Source of the DNA: an uncultured Clostridia bacterium
GTDB lineage: Bacteria > Bacillota > Clostridia > Christensenellales > Aristaeellaceae
Assembly (NCBI GenBank): GCA_937934775.1
Contig: CALGYL010000388.1
Location: 1-29,288 of the forward strand
DNA: 29,288 nt
Direction: 5' to 3'
Shown one piece after another: positions 29,242 to 29,288 of the stretch. The notes beneath the pieces were generated by a model, which was not told the origin of the DNA, made no database searches, and was given only the letters and a program-made list of their open reading frames with translations. The position numbers and the translations under genes are program-made. Position 1 is the stretch's first letter. Each line of letters starts with the position of its first letter.

Positions 29242-29288
29242 AGATCGGAAGAGCGTCGTGTAGGGAAAGAGTGTAGATCTCGGTGGTC
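29242..29288. other. Illumina TruSeq adapter read-through (artefact, not genomic)
   Basis: The last 47 bases begin AGATCGGAAGAGCGTCGTG and continue, without mismatch from memory, as the reverse complement of the Illumina universal P5 adapter through its TCTCGGTGGTC portion. This marks the end of an untrimmed read at a contig end. Bases here should be removed before any analysis. Confidence 0.97.

Overview
The window is a GC-rich segment of a Bacillota (Clostridia-like) chromosome. It is densely coded, with GGAGG-type ribosome binding sites ahead of most genes. The gene content also fits this group: a PyrR-type pyrimidine regulator, a YesN/YesM two-component pair, a YtrA-like GntR/ABC-2 operon, and DUF975, DUF2207 and DUF4180 proteins. 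The right end is a true assembly end. The last 47 bases (29242-29288) are Illumina adapter read-through and not genome, so real sequence stops at 29241. Both terminal genes (hcp at the left, a probable murC at the right) are fragments.

Layout, left to right. Positions 1-284 hold the C-terminus of hybrid cluster protein (hydroxylamine reductase), followed by a small HEAT-like protein and its terminator. Positions 1238-6576 (minus) are a five-gene sugar operon: ABC ATPase, two permeases, a sugar-binding protein and L-rhamnose mutarotase. Diverging from it at 6760-10124 are a YesN-like AraC-type response regulator and a YesM-like histidine kinase. Two members of the uroporphyrinogen decarboxylase/MtaA methyltransferase superfamily follow at 10254-12792. 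Together, 1238-12792 looks like one carbohydrate-response locus: sense, import, mutarotate, and then an unknown URO-D-family step.

Positions 12959-18829 (minus) carry an anchored SH3/VanX-like peptidase, a GNAT acetyltransferase, uraA uracil permease and pyrR. pyrR has a strong promoter and a leader with an intrinsic terminator and a possible competing antiterminator. A self-regulated GntR/ABC-ATPase/ABC-2 permease operon (17347-19239) follows. Diverging at 19409-21036 is a translationally coupled pair: a small excisionase/MerR-like HTH protein and an alpha/beta hydrolase fused to DUF4180.

Positions 21234-22127 encode an EamA/DMT transporter, followed by an unannotated 47-residue membrane miniprotein (22318-22461) and a perfect 23-bp hairpin. 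Positions 22762-26493 (minus) hold an XRE-cupin regulator, an AMP-forming acyl-CoA synthetase, a lipoprotein and a DUF975 membrane protein, read in that order. A DUF2207 membrane protein with a very strong terminator (26667-28569) and an OsmC-family protein (minus) close the window before the murC fragment and adapter.

The most interesting items are the hydrolase-DUF4180 fusion behind an HTH gene with an elaborate promoter dyad, the rhamnose-type transporter/YesNM/paired URO-D locus, the pyrR leader, the non-canonical start of the GntR gene, and the adapter artefact. No mobile element, CRISPR array, tRNA or rRNA gene was recognised.
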